Shown: positions 24,181 to 36,612, counted from the stretch's first letter. The stretch is 64,000 nucleotides of DNA from Ursus arctos (GCF_023065955.2 NW_026622997.1:17836001-17900000), one strand, 5' to 3'. The notes: generated by a model not told the origin, from the sequence alone. Translations and numbers: made by a program.

Positions 24181-24570
24181 ATCAGTTCTTAACTCTGTTT
24201 ACACTTTGATATCACCTGGGCCAGGGGCCAGAAAAATGAGGAGGCCTTGGCGGCCGCCTGAGAGGGACTGAGGTTATTGGTTGGGTTTTTAAAGATCTAT
24301 ATCCATTTTAGAGAGAGAGAGAGAGAGAGAGAGAGCACCAGTGGGACGGGCCGAGGGAGAGGGAGAGAGGATCCCACGCAGACGCCCCTCTGAGCGTGGA
24401 GCCCAACTCGAGGCTCAATCTCACGACCCTGAGCTCATGACCCGAGGCGAACGAAACCAAGAGTCCAATACCCAACTGACTGGGCCACCCAGGTGCCCCT
24501 GGTCCAGTTTTTAAACTCCCTCATTCCTGGGCTCCTACTGTCCCGATGAGTTTGAGAACCAATGGGCTAA
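24181..24570. mobile_element. hAT-like (MER-type) remnant interrupted by a SINE
   Basis: 'gttcttaactctgtttacac' with 'tgatatcacctgggccag' at the left and 'gagtttgagaaccaatggg' at the right look like the opposing termini of a MER-type hAT element. The SINE at 24285-24499 sits between them. Confidence 0.45.
24285..24499 (-). mobile_element. CAN-SINE, antisense
   Basis: Antisense A-tail region, a (GA)n block at about 24311-24336, and the terminal head 'tgggccacccaggtgcccct'. The flanks 'gggtttttaaa' and 'cagtttttaaa' are consistent with a target site duplication. Confidence 0.9.
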
Positions 24571-24957
24571 AGGACACGTACTGAGAGGATGAGAAGGAAG
24601 CACACACAGACACACACAGACGTACGCTGGACTTAATGTCTACAGTGTGTCTGTTCAAAATACCACCTGATAATTTCATCTCTCATTGTATAAAAGGTCA
24701 CAGGCAGAAAATTTTCGTGAAAGGAACATGACTTCTGAATCGTGGGAAAGAGAATATAAAGGGAATAGCTAAAGAAAAGTCACGGTCTAATTTATAAATG
24801 AGGCTTATACCCTCCCCAGTTCTGTCTTGCATTTTAAATCACGTAATAGATGGTCACAAATGGATTGTATTTTCTTGCAGGGACCCTGCTTTCATTGTTG
24901 ACTGACTTTATTTTTTATCTTGGAAATTGGGAGTCTTCTTTGTATGTTTACAACATA
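24571..24957. other. Intergenic stretch, nothing recognised
   Basis: A short (CACACAGA)n patch occurs near 24602-24621. No gene or repeat family is recognised. Confidence 0.4.
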
Positions 24958-25500
24958 TATTTTTTAAAAAAAATTGAAGTGAAGTTGGCATATAATATTA
25001 GTTTCAAGTGTATAACAGTGATTCAACTAGTATGTACATTATGAAATGCTCACCACAATAAGTATGGTCAACGTCTGTCGTCACACACTATTACAATATC
25101 CTTGGCTGTATTCCCTATGCGGTACTTTAATCCCCGTGACTTATTTATTTCATAACTGGAAGTTTGTGCCTCTTAATCCCCTTCACCTATTTCACCCCTC
25201 CACCCCCTTCCCTTCTGGCGGCCACCATTTTGCTCTATTTATGAATCTGTTTCTCTTTTTGTTGTTGCTTGTTTTCTTTTTTAGATTCCACATGTTAATG
25301 AAATCCTACGGTATTTGTCCTTCTCTGACTTATTTCACTTAGCGTAATATCCTCTGGGTCCATTGATGTTGTAGCAAATGGAAAGATTTCATTCTTTGTT
25401 ATGGCTGGGTAATATTCCATTGTGTATATATACGCCACATCTTCTTTACCCATTTATCCATCAACGGACACTTGGGTTGCTTCCATATCTTGGCTATTGG
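24958..25500 (-). mobile_element. LINE-1 3' end, antisense
   Basis: 'aattgaagtgaagttggcat', 'gtttcaagtgtataacagtg', 'taatattccattgtgtatat' and 'catcaacggacacttgggtt' follow the antisense carnivore L1 3' region. The copy is 5'-truncated near 25500. Confidence 0.88.
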
Positions 25501-26976
25501 TTGACTCTTGATTAAGGACCAAGTAGCACGTAAATTAATCAGAGATACGAGTCGTAGTCTATCAGAAGAAGCAGGTGTTCATTGGTTAAAATATCCTTAT
25601 GACATATAGTAAACCAGCATTCAAATCCAGTACACGGGCGGAACGTGTTGTACACACGGATATCTAAGAGGTACCTGGACTTCCAATGAACGAAGAGCGG
25701 GTATCTACAAATACCAGCCCACTGTGCTATACATTTAACCTGAAACTAACTATGATAATTACCTCAGAAGATTGGTCTGAAAATTAACGTGGGGTAATGT
25801 TTGTGAAAGAGTTCGTTCAACCGTTATAAGCGCTACATTTCATATGTTGACTATATGCCCGACCCTGTGTCTGCCCACCAAACAGACCTCATCTCATTTC
25901 ATTCTTATGTCAATCCTTCGACAAGGCACCGGTTCACCCCTCATTCACGGCCACGTTGCCAGGAAGCGGTGATACCAGGACTGCACCCTGCTTGGCCTCA
26001 CCCATGCTCCTTCCCGTAGACTCTGCTATGCTCCAGTCCCCTACAACTGGATGGCATTGTTATTGGATACTGTTCTCTTAGAATTTAGACAGTAACTCAC
26101 AGGCTTATTTGGGAGACCCAGATAACTTTAACAAGTTGCCTAAGGAAGTATGAGCTGACAGTTCCGTTTTCACTTATGAAAGTCTTCTGACACCAGTAGG
26201 GACATTCCCTTTTTCTGTTGACCGTGGAGCTATTAGGATAAGAAAATGTTTTTGTGTTTGAGGATGAAAGTCATTAAAAGGAAGACCTCAATGTTCAACT
26301 CTTTCTATAGAGTGATTTCTAGGATATAGTAAGTGAAAAAAACAAGTTTTAGAAAACATAAAATCCTAAGCAATATATGAGGAAGAGAGGAAATGTACGT
26401 ATACACAGAGAGAGAATCCTGTTGGCTGAATTTTTTAATATAGTAGGATAAAGCCTGAACTAATAAAAATGGTTTCTTGTTGGAGGGAGGGGCAGGTTGG
26501 AGAGGTGGAATTGAAGCCAGCCTCTCTGAAATTTCCTGGTTTTGTTGATTTGACTTTGGACTTATGGAAATGTTTTATATAATTACAAAATGATATTAAA
26601 TCAAAGTAGAAAGCAATCCTTAAAAATTGAAAGCCAAATGAAATAAGTTAATCGGACCATGTATTGAGTAGATGGTTTAACCACACCAAGAGGACCTATT
26701 TCATGTGACTCTAAAGCACAGTAACTTAATTGTACATCCCTAGTGGGTTATACCTTAAGGGACTAGACAGCTACTAATAAATTTCATATTGTGTTAGTGA
26801 TAACAGTTACTAATCAGATGCTTATTTGGTAATAAATTGGGATTGTCCACCTGACATGTGTGTGCATATATGTATGTGTATGTATACGCATATGCAAATG
26901 GGTAATTAACATTAAGGTTATTAGGAACTAAGGTTTTCAGTTTAAAAGAGATGCAAATCTAAAATTAAAAAAAATA
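25501..26976. other. Intergenic stretch, possible L1M scrap
   Basis: Mostly unrecognised. Text near 26320-26620 has an L1M-like feel but no firm match. No gene is supported. Confidence 0.35.
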
Positions 26977-27170
26977 GGGGCACCTGGGTGGCGCAGTCAT
27001 TAAGCGTCTGCCTTTGGCTCAGGGCGTGATCCCAGCGTTCTGGGATCGAGCCTGCATCAGGATCCTCCACTGGGAGCCTGCGTCTTCCTCTCCCACTCCC
27101 CCTGCTTGTGTTCCCTCTCTCGCTGGCTGTCTCTCTCTGTCAAATAAATAAATAAAATCTTTAAAAAAAA
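26977..27170 (+). mobile_element. CAN-SINE, long arctoid type, near-intact
   Basis: Head GGGGCACCTGGGTGGCGCAG, full CT-rich body ('ctcgctggctgtctctctct') and tail 'caaataaataaataaaatct', then (TTAAA)n. The flanks 'aaattaaaaaaaatag' recur on both sides. This is among the best-preserved copies in the window. Confidence 0.96.
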
Positions 27171-27190
27171 TTAAATTAAATTAAATTAAA

Positions 27191-27667
27191 AAAAATAGCA
27201 AAAACCCTTTCGTTTTCAATTTTAGTTGAAAATATTGATATGAACTCCTGATATATTTTCTCTTAAGAAAGTATTTCCCACCACTGCCCACAGAAAGGTC
27301 TAGAAATAACCTAGCAGTGAGCATGCCTAGCACTCAAATGTTTGTCTCTAAGTACCAATTTCCAATAAAAGGAAACAATATTCCTTGGAGAAATGGCCGA
27401 TTGTAAGTATGGGACAAGAAATGTCCAAGAAGAACCTAGAACACACTGATTTATCAGAAAGCAAGGAGACCATCAAAGACTTTTGGAGTTGTGCCAAAAC
27501 AGTTCAGAGCCAACGTGAAGGGGCTTTCACTATGTAAAAATGGGACATCTCGAGCTCAGAAAGAGTTTTAAAAGGATGTTACATAGATGTTAAAATCTAT
27601 GAGTTAATTATAATAGTAAAAAATAATCCTGTTTGGTCATTTTTTTTGTTTGTTTTTTTGTTTTAAG
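27191..27667. other. Intergenic stretch, nothing recognised
   Basis: No repeat family is recognised. A strong pyrimidine tract (27635-27664) precedes the candidate exon at 27668. Confidence 0.4.
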
Positions 27668-27763
27668 GATGTTCAGAAACCAGCTCATTATTTTGAAAGC
27701 CAATCAATAAAGGACATGAATGAAACATTTACTCTGTCTCGCTTGAATGAACTGTACTTCAGG
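27668..27763 (+). other. Candidate exon (unconfirmed)
   Basis: A 96-bp segment with a long poly-pyrimidine tract and AG directly before it and GTAAGT directly after it. Its first frame is open for 32 codons and contains ESQSIKDMNETFTLSRLNEL; the other two frames have stops. No family is recognised. Open frames this short are common by chance, so this is only a hint. Its end phase does not join in frame to the more protein-like reading of the next candidate. Confidence 0.15.
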
Positions 27764-28081
27764 GTAAGTAGCTGATGTCCAGACACTTCGTTATGGACGA
27801 TGTCAGATAAATGCGGAAGAAAGAAGAGAATTCAAAATTACATTTTTTGACCCTTAACAAAATAACGTCTCTCAGCAATGGTCATCAATGGCTATTAAAG
27901 CCATTGAATGAAAGGCTGGTGGATACCTTTCTATGGATGGCTCAGGCTGCCGTCCTCGAGCCTGTTGGTAGTCATAACCTCATAAAGGAGACACACAGAC
28001 ATTAAGGGCCGCCAGGTGTGCTCTCGCTAAAATAACTACCTGAATCTGGTCATGGGTTTAGGTCTGCCTCTTAGTTTACAG

Positions 28082-28214
28082 GAAATACAGCCTTACAGCG
28101 GGACAGAGAAACATATGGGATCATGAAGAAGAAATCAGCAAAATACAGAAGGAACTGGATGACATCCTGGATTCCTCAACAAATAAACCACAAGGGGGGA
28201 AAAAAAAGACATAA
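28082..28214 (+). other. Candidate terminal exon (unconfirmed)
   Basis: It follows 'gcctcttagtttacag', a plausible acceptor. From 28083 a frame of 43 codons ends at TAA (28212-28214) and includes WDHEEEISKIQKELDDILDS, an amphipathic, coiled-coil-like stretch. A second frame is also open, which weakens the case. An MLT1 LTR begins 7 bp after the stop. I do not recognise the protein. It could be part of a small lineage-specific gene, a decayed gene or chance. Confidence 0.15.
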
Positions 28215-28220
28215 GAAAAT

Positions 28221-28701
28221 TGTCATGGGTTGAATTGTGCCCCAACCCTCCAATCCATGTGTGGAAATCCTAACTCCCTTTCCTTCGGAATGTGACCTTA
28301 TTTGCAGACAGGGTCTTTCTAGAGATAATCAAGTTACAATGAAGTCATCAGGGTAGGGTCCTATTCCGATATGACTAATGTCCTTATAAAAGGGGGGGAA
28401 ATTTGGAGCCAGACATGCACAAGAGAGAATGCAGTGGGAAGTTGAAGGTAGAGGTCAGGGACGGGGAGGGGATGCTTCTACAAGCCAAGGAACGCCAAAG
28501 ATGGCCACAGACCACCAGAAGCTGGGAGAGAGGCACGGGACAGATTTTCCCTCTCAGCCCTGCCAAGTAACCAATGCCGCCTGCAGACAGACACATTTAT
28601 CTCAGACTTCCGGCCTCCAGGACTGTGAGACAATGAATTTCTGTTGTTGAAGCCACTTACATTGTGTGGCCTTGTTACGGCAGCTGCAGCAAACTAAAAT
28701 A
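28221..28701 (+). mobile_element. MLT1 (ERVL-MaLR) solo LTR, near full length
   Basis: Begins TGTCATGGGTTGAATTGTGC, then 'ggaatgtgaccttatttgca', 'atgtccttataaaagggggg', 'caagccaaggaacgccaaag', 'ccagaagctgggagagaggc', and 'aatttctgttgttgaagcca', ending near 'cagctgcagcaaactaaaat'. This is the complete order of an MLT1 LTR of about 480 bp. No internal region is attached, so it is a solo LTR. Confidence 0.92.
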
Positions 28702-28910
28702 GAAACTACTGATTCAAAGAGATTCAAGACGCATGTTACCAACAAGCACTATGTGACTCTTGCTGGGGTCTTGCTTCAAGCAAACCAACTGTATAAAAAT
28801 ATTCTGTTGGATATTTGATAATGTTAAGATATTATAGGGTCTTTGGGGTGTGATAATGTTATTTTGGATGTGTTTTAAAAGAGTCCTTATTATTTGGAAA
28901 TGTAGATTGA

Positions 28911-29040
28911 GGGCCACCTGGATGGCTTAGTCGGTTGGGCCTCAGAATCGTGATTTTAGCTCAGGTCTTGATCTCAGGGTCGTGGGTTCGGGTCCCAGGT
29001 TGGGCTCTGCGCTGGGCATGGAGCCTACTTTAAAAAAAAA
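28911..29040 (+). mobile_element. CAN-SINE, short form without CT-rich body
   Basis: Head 'gggccacctggatggcttag', core 'ggtcttgatctcagggtcgt', then 'gggcatggagcctacttt' followed at once by the A-tail. The flanks 'tgtagattgag' and 'tatatattgaag' are a weak target site duplication. Confidence 0.88.
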
Positions 29041-30469
29041 AGAACTATATATTGAAGTACCTATAGATAAAATGGTAAGATGTCTGGGATTTGCATGAAA
29101 AAAGCCTTTAGGGATGTGAGAAGGAGTATAGGTGTAGATAAAAATACTATCTCATAAAAGTTATTGTAAAGATTCCTTAAAGTAACATAAATGGCTTTTA
29201 AAAATATCCTGTATTGTTATCATGGCCATTATTATTGTTGATTACCCAGACCAAGACTTAAAGAAAGTAAATGAGATGAAGACTTGACAGGAGACAGCTA
29301 TTAGAATTTTCTAGAGTCCCTTGAAAATCAGAAAACCATTACTGAGTCATTGGCAAGAACTTCCTAAAGGGATCTTCCAACCCTCTTTTAAATCACTAAT
29401 AAAGGCTTTGGCAGTGTGGCGAGGACGTTCAAGGGACCGTGGGAGCAAGGGACGGTGGCAGCAGGGAGCCTCAAATAAGTGGAGTGTGAGAGACCAAAAG
29501 ATGGGACAACCTGGATGGAAAAATACCAGCCAGGACCCCAGAGTGGGGCAGGAGAGGAGGGAAGAGCAGACGACTCCTTTCTACGATGCAACTGACCACG
29601 CATACTCCAGGGCCCTTGGGTGGAATCAGGTTAGAATAAGTAGCATGAGCAGTCCTCCCTTTCCTCAGCTTGCAATCCCGTCTGCTTCCCTGGTGAGTAG
29701 CCCCGTTCCCTGGCCCTTGAGATGGCTCTGACTAGCGCTCCCCAGCAGCACGGGTCTGCAGAAGGGTAACTGAGAGTGAGGGCAGTGGATGGACACCACC
29801 GGGGACAGTCTGGAATTGACATTCCTCCTATTAGGTGCCCCAACCCTAAGAAATGATCCCATAAGTAAAAAGATGGCTCCCAGACTCCCAAGCTGGATAC
29901 TGGATGGAGAACGTTCTAGGGTGAAGAGCGACGAAGCCCTGAAGGCTGGCTTCTCCCCTGACATCCACCTTCCTTGCCCAGAGCAGGGCTGGAGAGCAGG
30001 GCTGGAAGGAACCCTGGGCCGGGCCACACCTGCCACCACGATGCTGACCACCGGGGGCGCTGTTTGCGCTGTGAATCACGCCCAAAGCAAGCGGATGGGA
30101 GTGAATTCATCAATCCTCAGCCTTGGGTGGCATTAAGCCCTCCCCTCCCTTTAATAAGTGGCACTTAAAGAAGGAAAAGGCTCCAGGACAAACAAAAACA
30201 AAACACCGACATATAAAGGCACAGTGACAGGAGAGGGGCGTGATGTTTTGGGGCCCAGACCCTGTTGCAACCCTTTCAAATCATGACTTTATGCAGGGCT
30301 GGCTAAGGGCCACTTGGAGGTTGCAGATATCTTAGCAAGGGAGGTGCTTTTCATTCATTTGTTCATTCATTCATTCAATAAAATAAAACCTTCATACACG
30401 CCTCAGCTCTTGTACACCGACGGGCAGACCCCAGGGACGCGGAGATGCAAAGAACACGGCTCTGCACAG
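29041..30469. other. Intergenic stretch, nothing recognised
   Basis: Open frames overlap on both strands between 29320 and 30170, none with a recognised domain. An (ATTC)n patch occurs at 30352-30378. Confidence 0.4.
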
Positions 30470-30690
30470 CCTAGCGTCTAGAACCAGGCTGCTGTGTGGC
30501 CTTGGACATGTTACTTGATGTCTCTGTGCATTGTTTTTTTTTTTAGTGATGAAGAATGTAATAGAATCTCCTCCGGGAGATGGGAGGAACACATGAATAA
30601 ATGCATGAAAAAAACAGAACAGTGTCAGGCACTTAACATTCACTCAGCAAATGCTTATGCTATCGTTATTATTGCTATTATTATTACTAT
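30470..30690 (+). mobile_element. MIR SINE, diverged
   Basis: 'gctgtgtggccttggacatg' and 'ttacttgatgtctctgtgca' match the MIR core, and 'cagtgtcaggcacttaacat' its 3' part. Confidence 0.65.
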
Positions 30691-31679
30691 TGATAACAGC
30701 AATTCTTTCTGATTCCTGGGTATCAGAATAAATTGAAAAAACACTCCGTCTGTATAAGCGGTTTCTTCAAAAATCCATGTACTGCCCCATTGTAGGTCCT
30801 GGCATGTGGCCCCAGAGGTGACATTGGGATGGCTAGGAGAGAACTGGGTTTCAGATTGGGCGTGTTCTATTCAAATGGCTTAGCTTCCCAGCTAGCCCTC
30901 AGTGCAACACTCTGGCACATGAGGCTTGTGTGGACACACGGAGCGGCCATGGTGAGACCGCTGCTAGCCACGCTACTCCACCACTTTCTTGGGCTCAGCA
31001 TGTCCGGCACACTCCAGTTTATTGCTGGGCTCAGCCCAGAGCACGTGTGTGTCTTCACTCCTCCAGCACCCATGTCCTTGTCCTGGTTTCCTGGCAATGA
31101 CCCAGCCCGTCACAGTACCCACAATTTTCTGCACATCTGTGTCCCTAAAATCTCTAAAGCTCCTACCTGTGAGGATTTCAGCTGAGAAGGGGAAAGTTTG
31201 CACTCCATCATCGTGCACCAGGCCAAGCTATGTAATAGAGGCGTGTGCAGAGTTTGAACAAAGAGAAACTCCCAGCCTGGGGGAGCATAGGCAGTGTCTC
31301 TGAGCTAGGGGGTCTTCGGATTTTACCAGATGTATGGGACAGGGGAGATGTGAAGGGCTGGGCCACATGGTGGTTGCCTCTGGGGAGAGAATGAATAGCC
31401 CAGGGGCTCTGGGGACAGGTTTTATAGGAGCCAGAGAACAGAGCATCCCCTGGTTGCCATGGGGGAGCGCGATTGGCTTGTTTGAATAATTCCAGAAGCT
31501 GGCAGGGAACTGAGGACCGCTACTCAAAGAAATGCATTGTTCCCCTTGTAAAGGAGGGTTGTTGAGCTCAGGGAACTTATCCCCAGGAGCAGAGTGGGCA
31601 GGGAAACTTACTCTTAGAGCATTCGAGGTCTTCCCAATTTTGCCAGATGTCAAGGCAGCTCATAATTAGGCCTTACACC
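30691..31679. other. Intergenic stretch, nothing recognised
   Basis: Overlapping frames on both strands (30829-31303 and 31228-31653) show no recognised protein family. Confidence 0.4.
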
Positions 31680-32045
31680 TGTTAAAAGCAAGACAATAGG
31701 CCCCAGATGGAGTCACTTATGCTAAGCCCTACATCATCCAAGTGAGACTTAGTTATAGTTTTGGCTCTTCCAGAAATAGAATCTTAAACCAGTCAATCAG
31801 GAATCACCTGAACAGCACAACTTAGGTCATCCACCTGGTCGACCCCTAACATACCCTAAAGGAAGGTAACCAACCCACTTTTTTGCCTGGTAGAATCTCC
31901 TTCTGCCTATGAAAGTCTCCCATTTGTACAGCTTCTTGGAACTCCCTTCTATGTGCTGGATGGGGTGCTGCCCCCTTCATGAATCACTGAATAAAACCAA
32001 CAAGATCTTTATCATTCACTCAATTGAATGCTGGTTTTTAACGCA
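31680..32045 (+). mobile_element. Probable solo LTR of unidentified ERV family
   Basis: The segment opens TGTTAAAAGC and closes GGTTTTTAACGCA, so the ends are inverted repeats of the TG...CA type. It contains AATAAA at 31990-31995 followed by a T-rich stretch, as in an LTR R/U5 region. The middle resembles an LTR known from mammals but the family was not named. No coding part is attached. Confidence 0.5.
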
Positions 32046-32539
32046 GCACGACATCATCCTCTCAGTTGCACAAACCAGAGAGTGGGTCTCATACTTGACC
32101 CCTCCTCTTTCTCCCAAATGCGATCAACCATTAAATCCCGTTACTTCTATCTTTCCCACATGGAAACCACCTGCTTCTCACTGTCCACCACGTGGGGCTT
32201 CCAGGCACTTCATCTCTCATGTGCCTTTCTTTAACTGCAATTTCTTCCGTATTAAAACAATTTCATTTTGCATCCAGCTCTCACATTCAGTTGACAACTT
32301 CTCCTGTGTGGAGGGAGAGAAATACACCTAAGTTTACTTTGAGTCTTCCTGCTCTAGCGGCTGATCCCTATGGACTTCCTCCTCGCCGGGGCACCCAGCC
32401 TGGTGAGCACGGCTGTCTTGGTTTCTGCCCCGCTCACCATCCCTCTGCAGCATCGTCATGCAGGGCACACCTTGTCCAACCTCACCCCCTGGCCTTCCTT
32501 CTAAGCCTGCCTCCCCTCTATAGCTGGAGAGCTTTGGAA
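32046..32539. other. Intergenic stretch, nothing recognised
   Basis: Overlapping open frames run across this region and into the next L2. I take them as chance. Confidence 0.4.
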
Positions 32540-33035
32540 GAAGGAAATATGATGAAATCACTGTCTAATTGTTTCAGGAAAATCCAGACCCATCGTCTAT
32601 GCTTTGAAGCTCTTCATAAACTGGCCCCTTCTTTCCTGCTTTGGCTCCCATTCTTTCACTTCTTGTACGTTTTATCTGAGTCAACCACCACGAGCCACTT
32701 CCGGTTCCTAGAGGTGTACCTCCCACCTCTGGGTCTTTGCATGTGCTGGGCTCCTGTTGTCCTAACACAAGCTCCTCCTCCTGGTCTCAGGGGAGACCTC
32801 ACTTCTCCCACCAGTGCCCTTGGGCTTGGCCAAGCTTGGCTTGGACACCTCCTATGCACCCTTAGGTTAATCCAGCGGTAGCACTTTCCACGCCTTAGTA
32901 TTTGCTGCCCTCCCCACTAGCCTGTCAGATCTTTGAGGACAGGAACTACATCTTATCCCCACCTTGGTCCCATCACCCAGAACAGTGCAGGGCCCCTGGG
33001 CAGCACTCAGTAAATCTCTCTGTTGACCAAATAAG
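32540..33035 (+). mobile_element. L2 LINE 3' fragment, sense
   Basis: 'ctgggtctttgcatgtgctg', 'gtcagatctttgaggacagg', 'aactacatcttatccccacc', 'agaacagtgcagggcccctg' and 'gcactcagtaaatctctctg' follow the L2 3' end in sense order. Confidence 0.75.
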
Positions 33036-33124
33036 AGGCATCAAGCGTAGGAACAGTGTTAGCCTCTCTCCGCAATTGAGGGTTTATCATGGACCTGATT
33101 CTGTGTTTCCTTAAAAAAAAACAA

Positions 33125-33285
33125 CTCTGGGAGGTGAATACTATTTTCATCCTCCTTTGACAGATGATGGTAAAACGACAGGCCCAAGGTCTCACCACCA
33201 GTAAAGAGGGGAGCCCGTTTTTAAATCCAGGACATCCTGATTTCAGACACTTGCTCTTAACCACCACTCTGTCCTGCCTCTATGC
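33125..33285 (-). mobile_element. MIR SINE, antisense
   Basis: 'tttgacagatgatggtaaaa', 'ggcccaaggtctcaccacca' and 'gctcttaaccaccactctgt' follow the antisense MIR core order. Confidence 0.8.
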
Positions 33286-34605
33286 AAACATAGAGCTGAA
33301 TTTAGAAAGGATGGGGAAATAGAAAGTGACGTGCCGTTCAGTGTATTTCCTGCATAGGGTGTGTGCAGGAAGGGAGGGGGTGGGGCTGTGGAAAAGGCAG
33401 CCCGAAGTGTTCTTGGGCTGGCCGGAAACCATGGATGTTAACGGGGAAACCAACAAGCTCTCACCTGTGTCCTTAGAAAGATGGGTGCAGAGAGGGGGGC
33501 AGCCCAGGGCTGCCTCTGGAGGAAGGGTAAGATGAAGTTGTTATGGAGAGAGTCCCCCTTGAGATGGACCTGGTGTCAGAAGAGTCTGGAGCACAGATTC
33601 TGGAAGTTTCTAGAGGAGACTTTGGGATTTACACCTTAGCGAGCTTCAGGCTTTAATTGTGGAGTTTTGAAGCACAGCCCGAGAAGAAAAGCTATTACTT
33701 GAAGCCCATGTTTTATGAAACACAGATGTAATATTGATGCTCAGAGCCACTTAAGGAGTAATTCTGTGCAGGTTTCCCAAGCGATTTATTGGACAGGTCT
33801 GGAGATTTGCAAAAATGGATTTTATTCTGTTCATATTTTGGTTCCTAATCCCCTTTTATGCCAAATACTTCACATTTCAATTTGGAATTTCAGAACCTAT
33901 TTAAATAAATCACGAGAGCTTAATGGAAAATCAAAATCAAATTAAATAAATGGGTTAACTGTTCAGCTGCTAGGTTTTACTTCAGCCATTACAGGGTTAG
34001 GAAAAACCACAGAGCAATTTACAACCAACCCGTCTGCTCAGGGAGAGACCTCTATATCACCATACCCTCCTGGGCATACTTAACCCATCTCAAATGACAC
34101 ATGGAGAAAACATCTGTTCTTTGACAAATACCTACACAAGAACAATTCAAATCACAAGCCCAAATCAATACCAAACGTACATCCTGCTGCATTTTAAATA
34201 GAAATAGGAGATCTAGCAATGTAGAATTCATTGCAAGTCATTAAAGTTTATTTACCAAGCATAAAGCTCAGAAGGGAGTTAAATTCTTTGAAATGGAGAG
34301 AATGGTCTATAATGCTGAGCAGTAAAGGAGGAGAGAGCCTGACAGGGGAGAAATGTGTTTTCCTGAACTCATCCTTCTCTTTGGGGGTCCCTACGGCTCT
34401 CACACATCTTCAGGACCCTCTATTTCCTCTCCCTCCCTGTACCCCCGTTTTACCAGCTACGGGGTTATTCCACTCCATACTAGCATTGCTGGGGAGGGTT
34501 CCTGAAAAGACAAGTTGTTCCCATTTCCTCAAATTTCCCTGACCTTGTTTCTACCTATCCATCCTTCTTGTCTTTGCTTCCATATGCTAATGAGTGGTCT
34601 TAGTT
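33286..34605. other. Intergenic stretch, nothing recognised
   Basis: No gene or repeat family is recognised. Confidence 0.4.
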
Positions 34606-35000
34606 GGTAGTATAGAAGTGTTTTCTGCAGTAACGACCCCAAGTTTTAATGGCTTATGAAAACAAACATCAATTTCTCGTCATGGGACCGTAGTTCGGCT
34701 GAGGCTTAGCATGTCTTGCTTGAACTTGGCTGGATTCCACTGGACTCGAATAGGCTTGGTTCCAAGCCTCAGGTCAGAGTCAAGTCTGCTCTATGCCATT
34801 CATTTGGAGCCCCAGGCTGGAGGAGTAATGGCTCCCTAGGGTATTGTTTGCTCATGGAGGATGGTAGGAATGCAAGACAGGGAGGACAAAGACACAATGC
34901 CTGCTTGGGTCTCTTCTTAGTGCTAGCATGCTACCATGCTTACTGCATTCCACTGGTCAAAGCAAGTCATGTGTCCAAGCCCAAAGCCAAGAGAATGAGG
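34606..35000 (-). mobile_element. Old LTR-like repeat, family uncertain
   Basis: 'agttttaatggcttatgaaa', 'gttcggctgaggcttagcat' and 'cactggtcaaagcaagtcat' echo an antisense old mammalian LTR of the MLT1 type. Divergence is high and the family call is tentative. Confidence 0.4.
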
Positions 35001-36611
35001 ATCTCTACTCCATCCGGGAGTGTGGGCAAGAAGCATGAACATTGCCTAATTGTTGGGAGTATGGGAGGGTGTGGAGTGCAGAGATCTCTCCATCATGAAA
35101 AATCAAATATTTCTCCAGCTTTTATCAGTGCTCCTGGCTAGTGCCTTAACTTCTCTGGAGAAAGAAGGCAGACTGAAATATACCTAGTCAATAGTAATCA
35201 TGGTGATACTTAGAATCGATCACGCAACCGCCATGTGTGTAAGTACTTGATGTCTATTCATACAGTGAGCTCTCATTTCAGGCTTTGCAAACAATGCCAC
35301 TGTTTATGTCTGCACTTAATTTCTGTTTCAGCATTCAGTTTAGTGTTCCTATTCCAAAGGGTTGCAGAAACCTAATCTCAGTCACTTTGGGGGGAAAGCA
35401 GGTGGTGTGGGGCATGGTGGGGTATCGCCTATCAGAGCTGGCCCCCTCCCGACCACCTGACCTCCAGTCAGTGATGTGTATGGCGTTGCCACTTCACCAA
35501 TCTTATTTGATGAGACCCTTTAGGTGTGGCTCCCCCTCAGCCACTCCTCTGCCTATTTTGGGAACATGGAAAATAGTCCCTTTGTTCCTTGATAGGCCAT
35601 CCTACCAATTTCTGCTTTACTGCTTCCCATCATGCTAGGCTCAAGGGACTTTGAGGTCTCCTGGACCTCGAACATTTTATACATGTTCTTGGGTCTTTAA
35701 AGCTAGTTGGGGTTTCCTTCTATCATCTTCCCTCCCTGGGCTTGGCCTGAGATGGGATTGGGATGGGGCAGGAGGGAGGGCTCTTTCTGGAAGCGCACTG
35801 CAGTGATCAACTCTCTGGACTTCCATCTTTTTTGCTCTTCTCTCAACCTACAGGCTTTTGCCTGGGTTCACTTGGGCCGACCCAGCTTTAGGGAGTCTTC
35901 CCAACTGTGTTGTTTAGGGCATAATTTTATGCTCTGATTCCTTCACCTTTGTCACATGTAGAGAAATTGATTTTGAGGCAGATGAAGTCACTTCCCAAAG
36001 TTGACTGAATTGACTTAGTTGACTTTCCAAAGTTAATTAAGGAGGGTCTGTGGGATTCGAAGTCTACCATTCCTCCCCCAGGTTAACCTGGCCCTGCAGA
36101 CAAAGACATTTTTTAAGGAAAAATGGGCAAAATGGGGAATCTTTTGACATCTCAGCTCCAGTATGAAGATCGCAATGACACGTGTAGGACCAAATCAAAC
36201 AGCATTTCTAACTCAGGATTTTCTGTTGGGTGGTGGGAGACACCTCCGTTGTTGGGGCAAAGTGTCCAAGTTTCAAAATGGCGCATTTTTAGCTCTTGTT
36301 TCTAAGTCTACAGAGCCCAGTCCAGATGGAGAGAGTAAGAGGCGAAGTATCCCCCTTTCCTAGAACTTGATCCACAAGCGTTCAGGACAGTGGTGGGCCA
36401 CCCTAACTAGACTTCCAAAGTCTCTGTACTGGGAGAACGTTGCTTACACATGGCATGATTCCTCCCACTTTTGGAGAGGACCTGATGAACATAAAGTCAT
36501 TCCATCTTCTCTGATCTCTGCTACAGGTGGTGTTTCCTCCATCACAAGAGATTTTATTCTATTGCCGAGCACCAGAAAAGAAAGTTTTGTGACTTGTAAT
36601 TGAAAGCCATG

Positions 36612-36612
<1 letters not shown>
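35001..36612. other. Intergenic stretch, nothing recognised
   Basis: No gene or repeat family is recognised. Short open frames only. Confidence 0.4.

Noticed and set aside
26977..27060. tRNA-like sequence in SINE heads
   Set aside because: The heads derive from tRNA-Lys but lack a tRNA structure and are attached to SINE bodies, so they are not tRNA genes.
27391..27420. Possible first exon: ATGGCCGATT followed by GTAAGT
   Set aside because: The ATG context is good, but joining to the candidate exon at 27668 gives an immediate stop, so no reading frame is supported.
32192..32881. A 229-codon + frame, the longest in the window
   Set aside because: More than a third of it is L2 LINE sequence in a non-coding frame, and the rest has no recognisable family or splice structure.
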